56,188 nucleotides of DNA from Oscillospiraceae bacterium (GCA_009777055.1 WRMQ01000003.1:1-56188); one strand, 5' to 3'. Positions 27,883-36,291 are shown, counted from the stretch's first letter. Notes: a model not told the origin generated them from the sequence alone. A program made the numbers and translations.

Positions 27883-27917
27883 ATGCCTGTGACCTCACCG
27901 AAAGGATGTTGAGCTGC

Positions 27918-29537
27918 ATGGGGATGTTTCATTCCAAGGCCGACGAGCCGTTATTTTTTACCGTTTTTTTTCGTTTTGTTGAGGATGGCTCGCCGGGCTC
28001 CACCTTCCACCGCATGCCCGTGACCGCGGGCTCCGACTGCCCGGCATACCCCGCCGACTGCGGCCCGAACAGGGAAGGCTGGGACCTTGTTTGCTTCAGC
28101 CCACCATCGCTTCATCGCGTAAAACAAGATGAGGTCGTTGATGTGCACTATCGGCACAAAAGCTACACCGTCCGTTTTGCCGACGAGCTGGGCAAGCCCC
28201 TTCCCGGCGCGCAGCAGGAGATCCGCCACGGCTGCGACGCCATCCCCCCTGTATATGAGCCCCCGGACGGCAAGCTGTTCCACGGCTGGGAGGAAGGCTG
28301 GACCTGTGTGACCGCGGACCGCGTCATCAAGGCCAGGGTCGGGCCGAAGCGGCATCTGGTCTATTTTTTGGACAGCAACGGCAAGACCATCGGCCCGCCC
28401 CAGCGCGTGCCCCACGGCGAGGCGGCCACACCGCCCCGGGTCATCGAGAGCTCCGGCCATTCCGTGGCCCCCGCCTCCGATATTCCAGTGTATCACGTAC
28501 CAAAGGGCCGGCGCTTCCTCAAGTGGAGCCGTTCCGTCGTCTGCGTCACGGACGACATCTTCTGCGTGGCGCTCACGGAGCTGGTGCCAGGGAAATCACA
28601 GCTGGTGCACGCCGTCACCTTCTGCGACGAGGAGGGCAGGCCTCTGGAGGCCGCTCCCCGGGCCGTGAAAGCCAACTGCGCGGTGATGCCTCCCAGCTAT
28701 GAGCCCCGCAAGGGCGAGGGCTGGCTGCACACCGGCTGGAGCCACAACCTTTCCTGCATCACCCAGGACATCGTGGTGCGCGCCGCGGTGATCCAGAAGG
28801 AATACTCCGTGCGCTTCAGGAACGAAGACGGCGTACTGGTATATACCGCCATGGTACGCCACGGCTGCGACGCCCCGCTCCCGCAAAGCATGCCGCCCCT
28901 TCCCGAGGGCTGCGTGGCCCGGCGCTGGCAGGGCGAGCTGCGCGGCGTAACGGGCCCCCGTGAAATCATTGAGGAGCTGGAGCGCGAGACCTTCTTTGTG
29001 GCCTTTTATGACCAAAACGGCTTCGAGCTGGACGAGCTCGTCGTCGCTTACGGCGAGCTGGCCGGGCCCATTGCCTATGAAGCCCCCGAGGGCTGGAGCC
29101 TGAAAGGCTGGAAAGCTGTGCCGGAGGAGCCACAGGCGGAGCCCCGCTTCCTCTCCCCCGGTGAAGGCCTTGGCCGCGTCACCTGCGACCTCAAGGTCTA
29201 CGCCCAGTGCGAGCCCTGCGTCTGCCGCGTACAGGTGCTTGATCTGCGGGACGCGGAGAAAGCGGCCATCATCCCCCTGGGCAGCTGGCGCTACGGCGCG
29301 TCCCTGAGCCAAAACGATCTCGTCTGCCTGCATTTGCGGCAGCAGGACCCCATCGCCCCCTTCCGGTTCCCCGTGACCGGCGACGTCTTCGTCGCGCTGA
29401 CAGCGGAGGGCATCAAAATATACGACACAGCCATGCGGCCCCAGCAGGTGTTCTCCATGAGCCTGCTTTACGGCGCGGCGCGGGAGGCCGAAAAAAACGT
29501 GCCCCTGCTCGCGGCGGGGCGGCGCAGGGAGGCGTGA
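27918..29537 (+). CDS. InlB-type repeat protein without signal peptide
   Basis: A 539-residue protein. I chose ATG 27918, 10-12 nt after AAAGGA; an in-frame ATG at 27906 overlaps that site. It consists of about six to seven repeats of ~65-75 residues, each of the form (YxVxFxDExGxxL)-(HGxxAxPP)-(GxxFxGWxxxxxxV)-(DxxxxA). Repeat openings: FFTVFFRFVEDG, SYTVRFADELGK, HLVYFLDSNGK, HAVTFCDEEGR, EYSVRFRNEDG, FFVAFYDQNG, and a degenerate last copy. This is the InlB B-repeat/Listeria-Bacteroides fold normally found on secreted proteins, yet there is no signal peptide, membrane segment or anchor here. It is cysteine-rich for a surface protein, consistent with a cytoplasmic location. Function unknown; cotranscribed with the next gene. 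Confidence 0.8.
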   Translation: MGMFHSKADEPLFFTVFFRFVEDGSPGSTFHRMPVTAGSDCPAYPADCGPNREGWDLVCFSPPSLHRVKQDEVVDVHYRHKSYTVRFADELGKPLPGAQQEIRHGCDAIPPVYEPPDGKLFHGWEEGWTCVTADRVIKARVGPKRHLVYFLDSNGKTIGPPQRVPHGEAATPPRVIESSGHSVAPASDIPVYHVPKGRRFLKWSRSVVCVTDDIFCVALTELVPGKSQLVHAVTFCDEEGRPLEAAPRAVKANCAVMPPSYEPRKGEGWLHTGWSHNLSCITQDIVVRAAVIQKEYSVRFRNEDGVLVYTAMVRHGCDAPLPQSMPPLPEGCVARRWQGELRGVTGPREIIEELERETFFVAFYDQNGFELDELVVAYGELAGPIAYEAPEGWSLKGWKAVPEEPQAEPRFLSPGEGLGRVTCDLKVYAQCEPCVCRVQVLDLRDAEKAAIIPLGSWRYGASLSQNDLVCLHLRQQDPIAPFRFPVTGDVFVALTAEGIKIYDTAMRPQQVFSMSLLYGAAREAEKNVPLLAAGRRREA

Positions 29538-29561
29538 TATACAAAAAGGAGATATTCGACA

Positions 29562-29951
29562 TTGCTGGAAAAGACGTATAAAGTGGAATTCTTCGACGCC
29601 AACGGAACCTTTTTGGGCGATAAACGCGTGCGCCACGGCAAAACCGCCCAGGCTCCCGCGGCCCCTCAGCCGCCCAGAGGCTGGCGCTTCGACCACTGGG
29701 AGCCCCAGGTGGCCTTCGTCCTCTCGGACGTGCAGACCATGGCGGTGTATTCCCCCAAGGAATACCTCGTCACCTTCCTCAGCGAAACCGGCGTGGTGCT
29801 TAAGCAGGAATACGTGGCCCACGGCCACAACGCCACTCCGCCTTACTATTATTCGAAGCTCAAGGGCAAATCCGCCTGCTGGAACGGCAGCATACGCAAC
29901 ATACAGCGTTCCTGCGTATTCTGCGCCGTGTTTGAAGAACAAATCGCTTGA
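29562..29951 (+). CDS. Small two-repeat InlB-type protein
   Basis: A 129-residue protein beginning at TTG, with AAGGAG about 10 nt upstream and 24 nt after the preceding stop. It contains two repeats of the same type as its neighbour: TYKVEFFDANGTFL...HGKTAQAPAAP...GWRFDHWEP, and EYLVTFLSETGVVL...HGHNATPP. There is no signal peptide. It may be a partner or a split-off tail of the 539-residue protein; the intervening sequence shows a proper ribosome site rather than a simple frameshift. Function unknown. Confidence 0.75.
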   Translation: MLEKTYKVEFFDANGTFLGDKRVRHGKTAQAPAAPQPPRGWRFDHWEPQVAFVLSDVQTMAVYSPKEYLVTFLSETGVVLKQEYVAHGHNATPPYYYSKLKGKSACWNGSIRNIQRSCVFCAVFEEQIA

Positions 29952-29985
29952 TTTCTGACAAAACGAAGCGGCCGCACCACGGTGC

Positions 29986-30094
29986 CGCCCCTATGAGGAT
30001 ACGGCCAAAAGCTGATAAGAGCACAAGACGAACAAGAACAGACGTGAAACTTTTAAAACGGACGTTCGGTTTTTGGCTGTATCCTTGTAGGGCG
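29986..30094. repeat. MITE/REP-like imperfect inverted repeat
   Basis: Arms of about 25 bp at 29986-30010 and 30070-30094 pair with three mismatches and one bulge. Their cores are AGGATACGGCCAAAA and its near complement, with GTAGGGCG at the outer right end. Weaker pairing (GCGGCCGCACC against GTTCACGCC...GCGGC) extends outward. It carries no ORF and lies in a 234-nt gap. Confidence 0.55.
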
Positions 30095-30126
30095 CATCAC
30101 TGGCGTGAACTGCGGCTACAAACAGT

Positions 30127-30170
30127 GCAAAGCCCCTGCAGCCTGGCGGCCGCAGGGCTTTGCCTTTTAT
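30127..30170 (+). terminator. Terminator after the InlB-repeat pair
   Basis: A 12-bp stem (GCAAAGCCC-TGC with one bulged C / GCAGGGCTTTGC) is followed by CTTTTATATT and a later T-run on the plus strand. Confidence 0.75.
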
Positions 30171-30185
30171 ATTCGCTTTTTTATT

Positions 30186-32870
30186 CTACGGCCTCACATA
30201 ATTCGACGGGTTTTGCGTGTTGCCGTTGATGATCACCTCAAAATGGAGGTGCGGGCCGGTGGAGTTGCCGGTGTTGCCCACGCGGGCGATGGGCTGGCCG
30301 ATATCGACGTACTCGCCGACCCTGACCGAGGTGGAATTGCCCAGCAGGTGCGCGTAGCGGGTCTTTACGCCGTTGCCGTGGTCGATTACAATCTGGTTGC
30401 CGTAGCCGGAGTAAAAGTTGGCGGATTCGACGCGGCCCTGCTTGGCCGCCACAACCGTTTTGCCGCTGGCGCCGCTGCCCGAAATGTCGATGCCGGAATG
30501 CCAGCCGCGGCCGCGGGAGCCATAGCGGGAGGTGATGCTTTTCAGCGCGGGCACAGGCCATACAAATCCCTGCGCCGAAGGGTTGATCGTATAGGAGGAG
30601 CCATCCGACCGGGTTACCCGCGTGCTCTTGCTACCCAGCAGCAGTTTTTCGGTTACGGGCTCCTTCGTGCGGGTGCGGGAGACCTCCTCGGCGGAAACAC
30701 GGCTGCCGTTGACATAGGTCACGCGCTCCACGATGGTGTCTTCGCCGGGCACCCCCTTAGTGGTGGTGCGCCGCTCGCCCTGATACATGCTGCCGCTCAT
30801 GGTGCTCGTCGTTTCAAAGGGCACAGGCGCTGTGCGGGTCTGGGTGCGCACCACCTTCACCTGGAGGAAATCCACCTGCTGCGAGAGCACCACGCGGTCT
30901 CCTTTATGCACATAGGCGTCTCTGTACTGCGGATTCAGCGAAAGCAGCCGTTCCTCGGTGGTGCCGTTGCGGTGGGCGATGGACCAGATGGAGTCCTCGT
31001 CGTCCCTGGCGTATTCGACCTTCTCGCCCTCCTTCATCCCGGTGAGCAGGGCCGAAAGCCCGGCGGCGTCCACCATGCGCTCGTCCTCGGCGGGATAAAA
31101 GCTTTGCACCAGCTCAATCTTCTGCACAAAGCCCACGGTGTCGCCGGTCTGCAGCTCCATCTGCGCGGCATACCTTGTCTTGATGGACTCCAGCACCGCG
31201 CTGGCGTCCGTTTCGTTTTTAATGGTGGCCACCAGCTCCCGGATTTCATCGGCGGGATCTGTCACATAGACGCCGCAGGCACTGGTCATTGACTGAGGGG
31301 CGTAGGCCAAAAGCTCGTCCCGCAGGGTATCGGTGTCGGTCAGCTGCTCCGGCGTCACCTTCGTGATCGCGTAGGAGGCCTCCGCGGATTTTTCGGCCCC
31401 GCCCGCCGCGGACTCCAGGGACATATGCTCCCGGGCGCTCTCCTGCGCGGAAAGATACACCACCTCATTGGCGACGTAGCCCAGGTCCTTCTGATTGTAC
31501 ACCACCTGCAGCGCGTAGGTTTCGCTGCTCACACCCTGGATCACCGCCAGCAGCAGCGCGAGGGCCGCCGCGGGCAGCGCCGTGTTGCACGCCGTGCGCA
31601 GGATACCCATGTAAGCGGCCAGGGCAATCAGGATCGCCTCTTTGGATGTGGGCCTGCTCCCGCGCTCCGCCAGACGGGCCTGCCGCAGCGCGCGTGCCTG
31701 CGCCAGGGAACGCCGCGCGCGCCCTGTCGTGAGATGCCTGACCGTCAGGACAAAGCTTCGCAGCAAGTGCCAGAGGGCCCGCGCCGGCTGCGTGAACAAG
31801 GGCTTTGCGTGGCGAAGCACGCGCTGCGCGGGCCGCACCGTGCGAAGCCCAAAAAAGTAGAGGCTTCGGTACGCCGTCCGCAGAATCCGCGCCACGGGCA
31901 CGTGATACAGCGCCGCGTCATCCTCCCAAAACCCGCTGAAGCGCGCAACCCAGTCGTCGCCGCGGACCATGGGTCCGGTTGGAATCGTTTCCCTCATCTC
32001 CGGCTTTTGCTTTTGCATTTTTTCCGGCTTTGGCTGCTGAATTTTCTCCGGCTTTGGCTTTTGCGTTTTTTCGGGCTTTGTCTTTTGGACTTTCTCCGGC
32101 TTTGGCTTTTGGACTTTCTCCGGCTTTGGCTTTTGGACTTTCTCCGGCTTTGGCTGCTGAATTTTTTCCGGCTTTTGTTTTTGAATTTTCTCGGGCTTTG
32201 GTTCCAGCTTCTTTGCCAGCAGCTCCTTTTCCTTCGCCTTGCGCGCCTGGGCCAGCATTTCCGCCTTCGCCGCCTCCACCTTCGCGGGATCCGCCTTTGG
32301 CTTCGGCGTTTCGGGCGTCAGCTCCTTCGCGAACTCCGGCACTGCCCGCGCCGGCTCAGCCGCTTTTGCCGGCCGTTTTTTCGCCATAGCCGCGCGCTTC
32401 TTCGCCTGCCGCGCTTTCTTCGATTTCTCCGCTTTCGGCTTGGGCTCCGGCACGGGCGCGGGCTCCCTCGCCTCGATATCCTCGGGGCGTATCGGGCCCT
32501 GGCCCGGCATCTTTGACCAAAAATCTTTTATTTCATTTGCTTCTTTTACTCTTCTTTCGTCTTTTTTTTCGTCTTTTGCTTCTTCTGTTTTTATTTCTTT
32601 ACTCACTTCTTCTTTAGAAAGTGCTTCTTCTTTAGAAAATACTTTTTTTTCTTTAGAAAGCGCCTCCAGAATCACCGCGATGGGGATTTCGCCCGTCATC
32701 GCCAGTTCAATCGTAACATCCTCCACGTTCTTCGCGAGCTGCGGCATCGCGGAGGGCCGGGTCTCGCCCAGCCCGGGCAGAGGCAGTGGCCCTTGCTCCC
32801 AGGCGGATTTCGTCACATGCTTTACCCGATATACGCCGTCTTCTTCCGGCGGTTTCCTGTTTTCTGGCAT
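30186..32870 (-). CDS. Membrane-anchored M23 peptidase with LysM-like and G5 domains
   Basis: An 894-residue type II membrane protein. The cytoplasmic N-terminus (~1-425) is disordered: a Lys/Glu-rich stretch, then eight copies of the octapeptide KPEKxQxx (~222-290), then a basic region. One membrane segment follows at ~427-445 (ALPAAALALLLAVIQGV). Outside come a helical/beta region, a LysM-like segment (DEDSIWSIAHRNGTTEERLLSLNP, ~615-665), a G5 domain (~667-745) and an M23 metallopeptidase domain (~770-894) with the zinc motifs HSGID and HLHFE, plus RYAHL. All expected catalytic residues are present, so it should cut peptidoglycan cross-bridges in growth, division or sporulation. The long intracellular tail is unusual and may dock it to a cytoplasmic partner. 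The gene has its own promoter at 32941-32969. Confidence 0.93.
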   Translation of the reverse strand: MPENRKPPEEDGVYRVKHVTKSAWEQGPLPLPGLGETRPSAMPQLAKNVEDVTIELAMTGEIPIAVILEALSKEKKVFSKEEALSKEEVSKEIKTEEAKDEKKDERRVKEANEIKDFWSKMPGQGPIRPEDIEAREPAPVPEPKPKAEKSKKARQAKKRAAMAKKRPAKAAEPARAVPEFAKELTPETPKPKADPAKVEAAKAEMLAQARKAKEKELLAKKLEPKPEKIQKQKPEKIQQPKPEKVQKPKPEKVQKPKPEKVQKTKPEKTQKPKPEKIQQPKPEKMQKQKPEMRETIPTGPMVRGDDWVARFSGFWEDDAALYHVPVARILRTAYRSLYFFGLRTVRPAQRVLRHAKPLFTQPARALWHLLRSFVLTVRHLTTGRARRSLAQARALRQARLAERGSRPTSKEAILIALAAYMGILRTACNTALPAAALALLLAVIQGVSSETYALQVVYNQKDLGYVANEVVYLSAQESAREHMSLESAAGGAEKSAEASYAITKVTPEQLTDTDTLRDELLAYAPQSMTSACGVYVTDPADEIRELVATIKNETDASAVLESIKTRYAAQMELQTGDTVGFVQKIELVQSFYPAEDERMVDAAGLSALLTGMKEGEKVEYARDDEDSIWSIAHRNGTTEERLLSLNPQYRDAYVHKGDRVVLSQQVDFLQVKVVRTQTRTAPVPFETTSTMSGSMYQGERRTTTKGVPGEDTIVERVTYVNGSRVSAEEVSRTRTKEPVTEKLLLGSKSTRVTRSDGSSYTINPSAQGFVWPVPALKSITSRYGSRGRGWHSGIDISGSGASGKTVVAAKQGRVESANFYSGYGNQIVIDHGNGVKTRYAHLLGNSTSVRVGEYVDIGQPIARVGNTGNSTGPHLHFEVIINGNTQNPSNYVRP
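32000..32205 (-). repeat. 24-bp tandem repeat encoding KPEKxQxx
   Basis: Eight complete and one partial in-frame 24-bp units encode KPEK(I/V/T/M)Q(K/Q)(P/Q/T) in the cytoplasmic tail of the M23 protein. An adjacent low-complexity Lys/Glu stretch lies at about 32520-32660. Confidence 0.85.
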
Positions 32871-32940
32871 GAAAAACGCTCACTTTCTGCATACGGTTTG
32901 TTCCGCTCCGCTATGATTTCGCGTTTGTTCTTTCCCGTTT

Positions 32941-32969
32941 ATTATATCACATTGGAAATTGAATTTCAA
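32941..32969 (-). promoter_or_regulatory. Promoter of the M23/G5 peptidase gene
   Basis: On the minus strand TTGAAA and TATAAT are separated by 17 bp, about 70 nt upstream of the ATG at 32870. The rest of the 397-nt gap to 33268 holds two plus-strand promoters and a hairpin. Confidence 0.75.
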
Positions 32970-33076
32970 GTAAAAAAGGCAAATCGTTTCAAAATAGTTA
33001 CATTTTGTCACAATTCGTTCATATGGCTCCTCGTCTTTTCCACAGGGGCGCCTGGTATATTGTGGTCAAATACCAG

Positions 33077-33105
33077 TTGACAGCGCCCATATATTGTGTT
33101 ATAAT
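33077..33105 (+). promoter_or_regulatory. Perfect-consensus promoter (distal)
   Basis: TTGACA and TATAAT with a 17-bp spacer, an exact sigma-A consensus. It lies ~160 nt upstream of the small membrane protein. Its transcript would pass a hairpin (GGTTTTCC...GGAAAACC, ~33130-33160) before reaching the second promoter. Confidence 0.8.
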
Positions 33106-33198
33106 TATTTTACAGATAGATATACACCGGTTTTCCACCGTGTTATCCACCGGAAAACCCTGCGCCGAAAAAAAGTTCGAATAATTAGAACAAATGTA

Positions 33199-33227
33199 TT
33201 GACAAGCCAGAACATCTGTGCTATAAT
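33199..33227 (+). promoter_or_regulatory. Perfect-consensus promoter (proximal)
   Basis: TTGACA and TATAAT with a 17-bp spacer, again exact consensus, with transcription expected to start ~34 nt before the ATG at 33268. Tandem perfect promoters imply very high or double-controlled expression. Confidence 0.85.
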
Positions 33228-33267
33228 AGAGACGTGTTAAACATTCGTTCGGGAAGGATGACCGCTG

Positions 33268-33549
33268 ATGTTGAGCTCTATTCTTGGTTTGCTGTTTTTT
33301 TGCGTGATAGGCGCACTGATTGTTTTCGGTGCTTTTCGCGCCAATCGCCTGGTCGCCTGGGAGAACCACGCGGTGAATGCCGCCGCGGAGGCGGTGGGCC
33401 GCTATCGGGAGTCCCTTGAGCTGGAGGATGCCGTGCTGCGCGCCGCCGAGGCGGAGGCTTCCGCGGTTCCGCTCTCACAGCCGGCGCCGCAGAGCGCTTC
33501 GGCCAGACGCGCCAGCCCGCCCGACCGCGGCAGTGGCCGCGCCGCTTAA
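33268..33549 (+). CDS. Small single-pass membrane protein
   Basis: A 93-residue protein whose ATG is 9 nt after AAGGA. Residues 1-24 form a membrane segment (MLSSILGLLFFCVIGALIVFGAF) with little charge before it, followed by a helical, acidic-alanine region (AVNAAAEAVGRYRESLELEDAVLRAAEAEA) that could form a short coiled coil, then a proline/serine-rich tail ending in basic residues. I do not recognise the family. It is driven by two perfect promoters and stands alone, convergent with mreB and divergent from the M23 peptidase, so a role near the envelope is a reasonable guess only. Confidence 0.75.
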   Translation: MLSSILGLLFFCVIGALIVFGAFRANRLVAWENHAVNAAAEAVGRYRESLELEDAVLRAAEAEASAVPLSQPAPQSASARRASPPDRGSGRAA

Positions 33550-33553
33550 GCAA

Positions 33554-33593
33554 GAAACAAAATCCCCGGTCAAGGCGCGAGGCTGACCGGGGA
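33554..33593 (-). terminator. Terminator downstream of mreB
   Basis: A perfect 10-bp stem (TCCCCGGTCA / TGACCGGGGA, 11-base loop) is followed on the minus strand by TTTTGTTTC. It may also act weakly on the convergent small gene, whose stop is at 33549. Confidence 0.8.
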
Positions 33594-33607
33594 TAACCTA
33601 TCAAGCG

Positions 33608-34645
33608 TTATAGATTGCGGTTTCTGGCATACTCACCGATATCGTCGTCGGTGCGGTAGTAATAGTTATTGTCCGACAGGATGCTCTGGTGCTCCATGAG
33701 GATACCCAGGCCCAGGGCGACGCAGTGAATGGGATCCTTTGCCACGCGCACCCGCAGCCGCGTGCGCTCATGCAGCATCGCGTCAAAATCCCGCAAGAGC
33801 GAGCTGCCCCCCGTGAGCACTATGCCCTGGTCGAAGATATCGCCCGCCATCTCGGGCGGCGTTTCCTCCAAAACACGGACAATGGATTCGACCATGTCGC
33901 CCAGCCGCTCCCGCATAGCGAGAAAGCTCTCGGTGGAGCTGACCTCCAGCCGCACGGGGAGACGCGAAACATAGCTTTGCCCGCGCACCGAAATGGCCAG
34001 CTCTGTGCTCCGCAAACGGGCGCAGCCCACGCGCCGTTTGATTTCCTCCGCCGTCAAATCGCCGATAAGCACGTTCCGCTCCCGGCGCAAATAACGCTGT
34101 ATGCCCTCGTTGAGCGCATTGCCGGCCAGCTTCACGCTGCGCGACAGCGTGACCGTCCCCATAGTGATCACCGCCACGTCCGTCGTCCCGCCGCCAATAT
34201 CGACGATCATCTGTCCGCCGGGATAGGCAATGTTCATCCCGGCCCCCAGGGCCGCCGCCAGGGGTTCGTCCACAAGACAAGCCCGGCTGGCCCCCGCCGC
34301 GATCGCCAGCTCCAAAATCGCGCTGCGCTCCAGCCCCGTGACGGAAGCGGGCATGCAAATCATCACGCTCGGCTTAAACAGCCGGTTTCCGCATATTTTT
34401 TTGATATAATGCGCGATCATCGCGTGGATCACCGTAAAATCCGAGATGACGCCGTCCCGCATGGGGTGCACCACCCGCAGGGAATCCGGGCTGCGGCCCA
34501 CCATCTGGTAGACGCTGTTGCCCAGGGCAAGCACGTCGCCGCTCTGCGCGTCCAGCGCGGCAATGGAGGCCTCGTTAAGCACGATACCCCGGTCCTTAAT
34601 ATATACAATAATAGATGTGGTCCCCAAATCAATGCCGATTTGCAA
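33608..34645 (-). CDS. mreB: MreB/Mbl-type actin-like protein
   Basis: A 345-residue bacterial actin that polymerises under the membrane and directs side-wall synthesis. The start is TTG, with GGGGGGAG 13 nt upstream, giving MQIGIDLGTTS. Motifs: phosphate 1 DLGTTS (6-11), phosphate 2 DIGGGTTD (~144-151), adenosine TGGSSLLRDF (~279). Also present: VNE-like LVDEPLAAALGAG and GRSPDSLRVVHPMRDGVI, typical of the family. The usual mreC/mreD neighbours are missing; it ends an apparent run with comF and a small membrane gene. That isolation suggests a second paralogue (Mbl/MreBH-like) rather than the primary MreB, but the sequence alone does not decide. Confidence 0.92.
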   Translation of the reverse strand: MQIGIDLGTTSIIVYIKDRGIVLNEASIAALDAQSGDVLALGNSVYQMVGRSPDSLRVVHPMRDGVISDFTVIHAMIAHYIKKICGNRLFKPSVMICMPASVTGLERSAILELAIAAGASRACLVDEPLAAALGAGMNIAYPGGQMIVDIGGGTTDVAVITMGTVTLSRSVKLAGNALNEGIQRYLRRERNVLIGDLTAEEIKRRVGCARLRSTELAISVRGQSYVSRLPVRLEVSSTESFLAMRERLGDMVESIVRVLEETPPEMAGDIFDQGIVLTGGSSLLRDFDAMLHERTRLRVRVAKDPIHCVALGLGILMEHQSILSDNNYYYRTDDDIGEYARNRNL

Positions 34646-34721
34646 TCCGGGAATGCCGCTCCCCCCCTTCGGGCATCATGTGGCAGCTGTCGATTAATAT
34701 TTTTAGCTTGCTGTTTTGATC

Positions 34722-35423
34722 TTATTTTATGTGCCGTTTTTTGGATTCCAGATAGGCAAGGCAGATGACCTCCGCCGCGCCTGCGCTGTAAAGCACCCGG
34801 GCGCAGCTGCGCAGCGTGGCCCCGGTGGTTGTCACGTCGTCGCAGAGAACGACGCGCCGCCCGCGCGCCAAATCGGGCCGCGCGGCGGAAAAAGCGCCGG
34901 CCACATTCTTTTCGCGCAAGCTTGCGGGCAGGTTGTGCTGCACGCCCGTTTCGCGTTCCTTCCGCAAGAGCGCCGGGGTGAATTCCGCGCCGAGCCAGCG
35001 CGCCGCCGATTTCGCCATCAACTGGCTCTGATTATACCCGCGTTCCCTGATTTGCCGCGCGGTCATCGGCACGGCGCAAAACAGCGGCTCTTCATGCTTG
35101 TCCGCAAGGCAGGCGGAGCGGAGCGTTTCCGCCATGGTGTAGCCGATACAGGGCGCGAATTGCCGTTCGCCCTGAAATTTCACGCGAAGAAATATCCGGC
35201 TCGCCTGGCACTGATAGGGGAACACGCTGAGCAGCGCCGCCTCGCGTGTATCCCCGCAGCGAATCGTTTTTCGCTCCCCCATCGGCGGCGCCTTGGGCTC
35301 ACATTCACAGCACAAAGCGCAATCCGGCTCGGTAACCCCGCCGCACCAGACGCAGCGGCGCGGAAAAAGAGCCAGAAGCGCCCTTTCCCAGCAATAAGCC
35401 GCGCTTTTCGATAATTCTCGCAT
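34722..35423 (-). CDS. ComF-family phosphoribosyltransferase-like protein
   Basis: A 233-residue protein. The N-terminus has a zinc-finger-like cysteine cluster (C24, C27, C35, C38, C39, C41). The rest is a type I phosphoribosyltransferase fold with VPMTARQIRERGYNQSQLMAK and the PRPP loop VVLCDDVTTTGATL (~191-204). The family includes ComFC/GntX, needed for DNA uptake in competent Bacillus and Streptococcus; the enzymatic substrate is unknown. The preceding gene ends 3 nt before its start, so the two are co-translated. Confidence 0.92.
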   Translation of the reverse strand: MRELSKSAAYCWERALLALFPRRCVWCGGVTEPDCALCCECEPKAPPMGERKTIRCGDTREAALLSVFPYQCQASRIFLRVKFQGERQFAPCIGYTMAETLRSACLADKHEEPLFCAVPMTARQIRERGYNQSQLMAKSAARWLGAEFTPALLRKERETGVQHNLPASLREKNVAGAFSAARPDLARGRRVVLCDDVTTTGATLRSCARVLYSAGAAEVICLAYLESKKRHIK

Positions 35424-35426
35424 GTG

Positions 35427-35777
35427 TCATTCTTTCCTGTTCCCCGTCAAATGCTTCATCAGCTCATCGGCTCCGCACAGATGGGTGTGTCCCAGCTCTT
35501 CGCAGAGCGCGGCGCAGCGCGCGCGGCTGGCCTCAGGCAAACCACAGTCCACCGCGACCACCTCGCCGCTGTCCATCCGGGCCATAATCCCCACGCGAAG
35601 CAGCGCCGCGCATACCAGAGACACAATCTCTTCCTCAGACGCGTTGGGAGGGATCATCACAACAAAGCGCCCCGCGGCGCCCGTGCGCAGCAGCCGCATC
35701 ATGATCAGATAGACAAAGGCCACGATTCCCAGCATTACAAAAAAAACCAGGACCCCGTAAAAAAATGTATCCAGCAT
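35427..35777 (-). CDS. Small membrane protein upstream of comF
   Basis: A 116-residue protein starting at ATG 35777 (AAAGGG 11 nt upstream; a GTG at 35789 would overlap that site). One membrane segment occupies residues ~3-28 (TFFYGVLVFFVMLGIVAFVYLIMM), followed by a ~85-residue cytoplasmic domain with VVMIPPNASEEEIVSLVCAAL and VVAVDCGLPEASRARCAALCEEL. I do not recognise the family. Cysteines are frequent. It lies just downstream of rnpB and is coupled to comF. Confidence 0.78.
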   Translation of the reverse strand: MLDTFFYGVLVFFVMLGIVAFVYLIMMRLLRTGAAGRFVVMIPPNASEEEIVSLVCAALLRVGIMARMDSGEVVAVDCGLPEASRARCAALCEELGHTHLCGADELMKHLTGNRKE

Positions 35778-35913
35778 TACAAAACACACCCTTTCCCCAC
35801 ATCATATGCGGAGGAAGAATGTCCCGCGAATAGGCGGCTTGAGGATCTCAGGCGCCAGAGCAGCGCAGCCCTGGCCTTCGGTCTTTCTTCGCGCGCCTAA
35901 AGCGTTCACCTAA

Positions 35914-36291
35914 TGTGAGCCGGCCTGTAAGCCGAGTTCTGTCGTTGAAGGCAATCATCTATCTAGCCGCGCCATTGCTGACGCGGTCATGCCACCCGTT
36001 GGGGAATGCGCCGAGCAAGCGCCGCGCCTTCGCGCGTCCCCGGTCGGTGTTGCTCCGGATCGGGTTTACAGGGCGCTGCGGTTCCCCGCGCGCCGGTGAG
36101 CTCTTACCTCGCCTTTCCACCCTTACCATGCCAGATTTTAATTCTGATTTCAGACTAAAGTCCGGCAGGCGGTATCTCTCTGTTGCACTTTCCCTAAGGT
36201 CACCCTCGGCGGCCGTTAGCCGTGATCCCGCTCTGCGGAGCTCGGACTTTCCTCACGCTGTAACGCGCGCGACTGCCCAGCCGGCTCACAT
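35914..36291 (-). ncRNA. rnpB: RNase P RNA
   Basis: The catalytic RNA that removes 5' leaders from tRNA precursors. On the minus strand the ends pair as helix P1 (GTGAGCCGG / CCGGCTCAC). The conserved core is present: GAGGAAAGTCCGAGCTCC near the 5' end, GAGGGTGACCTTAGGGAAAG, TGCAACAGAGATACCGCC, GGTAAGGGTGGAAAGGCGAG, GTAAGAGCTCACCGG, CCCTGTAAACCC, and the 3' part GACAGAACTCGGCTTACAGG. Length ~378 nt fits bacterial type A. The 5' end is set ~6 nt after the -10 box; the 3' end at the close of P1. Confidence 0.96.

Noticed and set aside
32000-32205. CRISPR-like regular repeat
   Set aside because: Units are contiguous 24-bp coding repeats (KPEKxQxx) with no spacers; no other CRISPR-like array was seen in the window.
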